Shown here: one piece after another, positions 60,894-64,000 of the stretch
How positions within the stretch are numbered: the first letter of the stretch is position 1
How the letters are laid out: the number at the start of each line of letters is the position of its first letter
Assembly (NCBI RefSeq): GCF_019890635.1
Contig: NZ_JAIOAB010000025.1
Coordinates: 28,666 to 92,665 of the forward strand
Origin: Streptomyces sennicomposti
GTDB lineage: Bacteria; Actinomycetota; Actinomycetes; Streptomycetales; Streptomycetaceae
Direction of reading: 5' to 3'
Length of the DNA stretch: 64,000 nt
The notes under the pieces: generated by a model
What the model was told of the DNA's origin: nothing
What the model saw: only the letters and a program-made list of their open reading frames with translations
Database searches by the model: none
Position numbers and translations under genes: made by a program

Positions 60894-61253
60894 ATGCTTG
60901 CTGTCCTGACGCTGGTGACCGGGGTCGCCGCGCTGCTGCTCGCCGCCTGGTGCGGCTGGGCGGCCTACCGTGACCAGCCGACGAAGGACTGGCACTTCAT
61001 CGGCATGGCCGTGGTGTCGGTGCTGGCCCTGATCCAGCTGGTGATCGGGATCGTGGCGCTGGCGCGGGGCGAGAGGCCGGACCAGGGGACGACGATCTTC
61101 GTGGCGTATCTGCTGGGCGCCTTCGCCTGCGTCCCGGCGGCCGGGTTCATGTCGCTGGGCGAGCGCACGCGCTGGGGTTCGGTGACGGTCGCGGCCGGCG
61201 GCGTGGTCCTGGCCGTTCTGGAGGTGCGGCTCTATGACATCTGGGGAGGCTGA
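60894..61253 (+). CDS. small integral membrane protein
   Basis: The 119-residue protein has four membrane segments (LTLVTGVAALLLAAWCGWAA; IGMAVVSVLALIQLVIGIVAL; FVAYLLGAFACVPAAGF; TVAAGGVVLAVLEV). Function unknown. There is no Shine-Dalgarno, but TAGGGT sits where a -10 box would be for a leaderless mRNA. Its stop is 1 base from the next gene, a second membrane protein, so they are co-transcribed. Confidence 0.8.
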   Translation: MLAVLTLVTGVAALLLAAWCGWAAYRDQPTKDWHFIGMAVVSVLALIQLVIGIVALARGERPDQGTTIFVAYLLGAFACVPAAGFMSLGERTRWGSVTVAAGGVVLAVLEVRLYDIWGG

Positions 61254-61254
61254 G

Positions 61255-61686
61255 ATGACCGCCGTCGAGGAGAAGCCGGCGCGCAACCGGCTCATCAGCG
61301 GGCCGGGCACGCTGCTGGTGTGGCTGTACGGCGTGATGGTCGTCGGCGCGGTGTCCCGTTCGGTCTACCAGATCGCCACCGACTTCGGCCGGGCGCCGCT
61401 CGCCTACTCCCTGTCGGCGGTGGCGGGCGTGGTCTACGGCTTCATCACGTACTCGCTGGTGCGCGGCGGCGAGAGGGCCCGCAGGGCGGCGCTGGTGTGC
61501 TGCGCCGCCGAGCTGGTGGGCGTGCTGGGGGTCGGGACCTGGACGCTGGTCGAGCCGTCGGCGTTCGCGGACTCCACCGTGTGGTCGGACTACGGCATGG
61601 AGTACCTGTTCATCCCGGTGCTGCTGCCGCTGTCGGCCCTGTACTGGCTGCGCCGCACCCGCGAGCAGGCGCCGTCGGCCCCCTGA
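61255..61686 (+). CDS. small integral membrane protein
   Basis: The 143-residue protein has four membrane segments (LLVWLYGVMVVGAVSRSV; LAYSLSAVAGVVYGFITYSL; ALVCCAAELVGVLGVGTW; YLFIPVLLPLSALYWL). Function unknown. ATG 61255 has a strong ribosome binding site (GGGGAGG). It is directly coupled to the preceding membrane-protein gene. Confidence 0.82.
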   Translation: MTAVEEKPARNRLISGPGTLLVWLYGVMVVGAVSRSVYQIATDFGRAPLAYSLSAVAGVVYGFITYSLVRGGERARRAALVCCAAELVGVLGVGTWTLVEPSAFADSTVWSDYGMEYLFIPVLLPLSALYWLRRTREQAPSAP

Positions 61687-61783
61687 GCCCACCGGGCCGA
61701 CGGCGCCCGCCGCCGGGGCGTCGTCCTGGACGGCCGCACGGCGGCGTCCCGTACGGCCGCGCGGCGGCACGTACGGCCTCGCG

Positions 61784-62281
61784 TCAGGCGGTCGCCACGT
61801 AGGTGCCGGCCGGCTTCTCCAGGACGATCTGCGGCACGCCGTCCTCGCCCGGGGAGGTGCCGACCGCCTCGTAGCCCACGCGCCGGTACAGCCGCAGGTT
61901 GCCCTCGCTGCGGTGGCCGGTGTGCAGGCGGAACCTGGTCGCGCCGCGCTCGTCGGCCAGCGCCTTCTCGGCCGCGCGCAGCAGCCGGGCGCCGATGCCG
62001 TGGCCCTGGAGGCGGGGGTGGACGCAGAGCCTGCCGATGGCGGCGGCGCCGTCCTCGGTCACCCGGCCCCGTACCGAGCCGACGACCTCCTCGCCGAGCC
62101 GCGCCACGAAGACGCAGTCCTCGGCGACCTCCTCGCGGACCGAGTCGAGGCTCTGCACGAGCGGGGCGATGCGGTAGTTGCCGTACAGGGCGGCCTCGCT
62201 CTGGAAGCACAGGTACTGCAACCTGAAGATCTGCTCCGCGTCCTGCTCGGTCGCCGCAGAGATGGTCACGCTCATGCCCAT
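61784..62281 (-). CDS. GNAT family N-acetyltransferase
   Basis: The 165-residue protein has GNAT motif A (GRLCVHPRLQGHGIGARLLRAAE) and the C-terminal LRLYRRVGYEAVGT. Substrate unknown. Two starts compete: ATG 62281 (MGMSVTIS), which has GGGAGG nine bases upstream and is used here, and ATG 62275. Confidence 0.9.
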   Translation of the reverse strand: MGMSVTISAATEQDAEQIFRLQYLCFQSEAALYGNYRIAPLVQSLDSVREEVAEDCVFVARLGEEVVGSVRGRVTEDGAAAIGRLCVHPRLQGHGIGARLLRAAEKALADERGATRFRLHTGHRSEGNLRLYRRVGYEAVGTSPGEDGVPQIVLEKPAGTYVATA

Positions 62282-62326
62282 GTGCGCATGCCTCCCGCTC
62301 ACCTGATCACCTGTCGTCCCCCACAC

Positions 62327-62833
62327 CTATCCCCGCGCTTCGCGGGCCGCAACCTCCGGCGCCAGCAGCCGTCGCAGACATCCCAGACATCTGGAGCGTT
62401 CCGGCCCAAGGCTGCCCTGTGAGATACCCAACTCCCCGGCGATCTCGCGGTAGGTGAGGTCCCGCGGCGACAGCAGCGCCTCCAGCAGCCGGGGGCAGCG
62501 GCCGGGCAGTCTGCGCACCGCGTCGCGCAGGGCGCGGCCGCGGGCGGCGGCCAGGGCGAGGTGTTCGGGGCCGCGTTCGCTGTCGTCGGCGGGCTCCAGG
62601 CCGTAGGGGCGTTCGATGCTGATGGTGCGTCGGGTGCGGCGGGCCTCGGAGCGGACGGCCCGGCGCAGCCAGCCCTGCGGGTCGGGCGGCGGGCCGTCCG
62701 CCTCCAGGCGCTCCAGCAGCCGCAGCCAGACCGCCTGTTCCAGGTCGCCCGGCTCGGTTCCGGCGGCATGTGCCTCCGCGGAGGCCTCGGCCAGGAGCAG
62801 GGGGCGCAGGGCGGTGAGCATCTCGTGTGTCAT
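62327..62833 (-). CDS. ECF-like sigma-70 family factor
   Basis: The 168-residue protein has a short region 2 (DLEQAVWLRLLERLEADG ... PQGWLRRAVRSEARR) and region 4 helix-turn-helix (LTYREIAGELGISQGSLGPERSRCLGCLRRLL). It lacks an obvious cognate anti-sigma gene next to it. ATG 62833 (MTHEMLTALR) is preferred. Promoter specificity unknown. Confidence 0.87.
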   Translation of the reverse strand: MTHEMLTALRPLLLAEASAEAHAAGTEPGDLEQAVWLRLLERLEADGPPPDPQGWLRRAVRSEARRTRRTISIERPYGLEPADDSERGPEHLALAAARGRALRDAVRRLPGRCPRLLEALLSPRDLTYREIAGELGISQGSLGPERSRCLGCLRRLLAPEVAAREARG

Positions 62834-62907
62834 ATGCGGCACGACGCGGCCGTCCCGGCACGGGTTGCCGGAACGGCCGCGGTTCACTGGGACGAGGGCG
62901 GGTCGGG

Positions 62908-64000
62908 TCAGTGGTTGACGGACCGGTGGTTCAGGAAGTCCTCGCGGGCGAGCAGGCCCAGGTCGGCGGTGTCGGTGAAGACGCCGTCGATGCCGGTGGC
63001 GAAGTAGGTGCGGTAGAGGCTGAACACGTCGCCGTAGGCGTCCTTGGCGGCGCCCTTGCGCAGCTTCGGCGGCAGGAAGGGGTTCTCCGGGCGGACGGTG
63101 TAGGGGTGCAGGAGCAGTCCGGCGGCGTGCGCGTCGCGGACCAGGGTGCTCGGCGCGCCGAGGTTGCCGTCGGCGTCCTTGGGGACGACCAGGTCCAGGG
63201 TCGGGCCGATGCCCTGCGCGTAGGAGGCGATCTCCTTGAGGCCCTTGGGCGTGATGAGGTCGGCGACGGTGCGCGGGTCGCCGGTGGCGACGAAGTCGTA
63301 CGGGCGCGAGCCGGCGTCGGACAGCAGCACCACCAGCGGGTTGGCGACGAGACGGTTGAGGCGCTGGATGCTGGTGGGCTCGAAGGACTGGAGGATGACC
63401 GGCGAGTCCTTGCGGTCCTTGCCGTACTTGCGCAGCAGCTCGGCGACCCGCTCCTCCAGGCCGAGGCCGAGTGCGCGGAAGTAGGTGGGGTGCTTGGTCT
63501 CGGGGTAGATCCAGACCTGCCGGCCGCGCTTGCGGGTCTGCTCGTCCTGCCACTTCAGGACCTCTTCGAAGGTGGGGATCTCCCAGCGGCCGTCGAAGAC
63601 GGTGTTGTGCGGGCGGTTGGCGGGGATGCGCTCGATCGCGCGCAGCCGCTTCAGCTCGGCGAGGGTGAAGTCCTCGGTGAACCAGCCGGTGGTCGGCACC
63701 CCGTCGAGGGTCTTGGTGGTCTTGCGGCCGGCGAACTCGGGGTGGTCGGCGACGTCCGTGGTGCCGCCGATCTCCGGTTCGTGACGGCACACCAGGTGGC
63801 CGTCGCGGGTGGGCACCAGGTCGCCGGCCTCGACGACGTGCGCGCCGAGGTCGAGGGCCAGCTCGTAGGAGCCGAAGGTGTGCTCGGGGCGGTAGCCGCT
63901 GGCGCCGCGGTGGCCGATGATCGTGGGCGTCGGCAGGCCGCGGAGCCCGCCGCCCCGGCGACCGGCGGCCGCGCCCGCCGCGGTGCCGCCCGCCGCCGTG
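62908..64000 (-). CDS. glycerophosphodiester phosphodiesterase (5' end outside window)
   Basis: The gene runs off the right edge; about 363 residues are visible. The GDPD signature IGHRGASGYRPEHT lies near the edge and is followed by LALDLGAHVVEAGDLVPTRDGHLV, then VWIYPETKHPTYF and GIDGVFTDTADLGLLAR near the C-terminus. The residues before the signature are Ala/Gly/Arg-rich and probably belong to a signal or Tat-type region, so the enzyme is likely secreted. It hydrolyses glycerophosphodiesters to glycerol 3-phosphate and an alcohol. Confidence 0.93.
   Translation of the reverse strand, partial: TAAGGTAAGAAAGRRGGGLRGLPTPTIIGHRGASGYRPEHTFGSYELALDLGAHVVEAGDLVPTRDGHLVCRHEPEIGGTTDVADHPEFAGRKTTKTLDGVPTTGWFTEDFTLAELKRLRAIERIPANRPHNTVFDGRWEIPTFEEVLKWQDEQTRKRGRQVWIYPETKHPTYFRALGLGLEERVAELLRKYGKDRKDSPVILQSFEPTSIQRLNRLVANPLVVLLSDAGSRPYDFVATGDPRTVADLITPKGLKEIASYAQGIGPTLDLVVPKDADGNLGAPSTLVRDAHAAGLLLHPYTVRPENPFLPPKLRKGAAKDAYGDVFSLYRTYFATGIDGVFTDTADLGLLAREDFLNHRSVNH

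Overview
The window is a high-G+C actinomycete chromosome segment, almost certainly from a Streptomyces. G+C is about 72% by eye, GTG and even TTG starts are common, adjacent genes often overlap by 4 bases (GTGA or ATGA), and genus markers are present, above all a near-canonical sporulation gene ssgB. From memory, the gene order follows the core of the S. coelicolor chromosome around SCO1504-SCO1565. Most of the window is therefore conserved backbone. I see no insertion sequence, integrase, prophage or cas gene.

Layout. 1-9.2 kb: the end of an AfsR/LuxR-type TPR regulator, rpsD, rarA, a VKOR-family protein, hisS, an MBL hydrolase, a membrane-anchored cyclophilin and a DUF349 protein. 9.2-12.4 kb: relA (TTG start) behind apt. 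12.4-16 kb: yajC-secD-secF, the SecDF translocase module, which runs into apt. 16-21.3 kb: ruvC-ruvA-ruvB (with a repeat-filled 452-base gap between ruvA and ruvB), a YebC regulator and the PLP genes pdxS-pdxT. 21.6-25.3 kb: a phosphatidylinositol/PIM lipid operon (PIP synthase, acyltransferase, PimA) followed by a conserved membrane protein. 25.6-32.4 kb: an EF-G-like GTPase, a large unknown membrane protein, a HIT hydrolase and thrS. 32.4-36.5 kb: a translationally coupled pair (a possible OB-fold protein and a DUF4365 protein) facing a DnaQ-like exonuclease, then two tRNA-Val(CAC) genes flanking an SRPBCC gene. 36.6-43.6 kb: PGPGW membrane protein, ssgB, a CGNR regulator, small membrane proteins, a DsbA-like protein, a GNAT protein and pabB/pabC for p-aminobenzoate. 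43.8-44.3 kb: five tRNA genes (Gly, Cys, three Val-GAC). 44.3-48.1 kb: a zinc-ribbon protein, an APH-fold kinase and a Ser/Thr kinase. 48.1-56.5 kb: a TrmH methyltransferase and cobalamin/siroheme genes (cobA, a very large BluB-CobT fusion, cbiET). 56.6-64 kb: GNAT proteins, the metNIQ methionine transporter with a Met/Cys-rich leader peptide, two small membrane proteins, a sigma factor and a truncated glycerophosphodiester phosphodiesterase.

The most interesting signals are small ones. They are: (i) a short Met- and Cys-rich leader ORF with its own ribosome binding site upstream of metN, followed by hairpins; (ii) two type I-E-like CRISPR repeats with an exact 61-base period between thrS and the HIT gene; (iii) minisatellite-like tandem repeats (25, 31 and 33 bp) filling three neighbouring intergenic gaps, plus a 25-bp triple repeat upstream of the APH kinase; (iv) a palindrome upstream of pdxS that resembles a PdxR half-site; (v) a roughly 928-residue low-complexity N-terminus on the BluB-CobT fusion; and (vi) an EF-G-like GTPase lacking the normal NKxD motif. 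Convergent gene pairs are often separated by very strong perfect hairpins, which I annotate as terminators.
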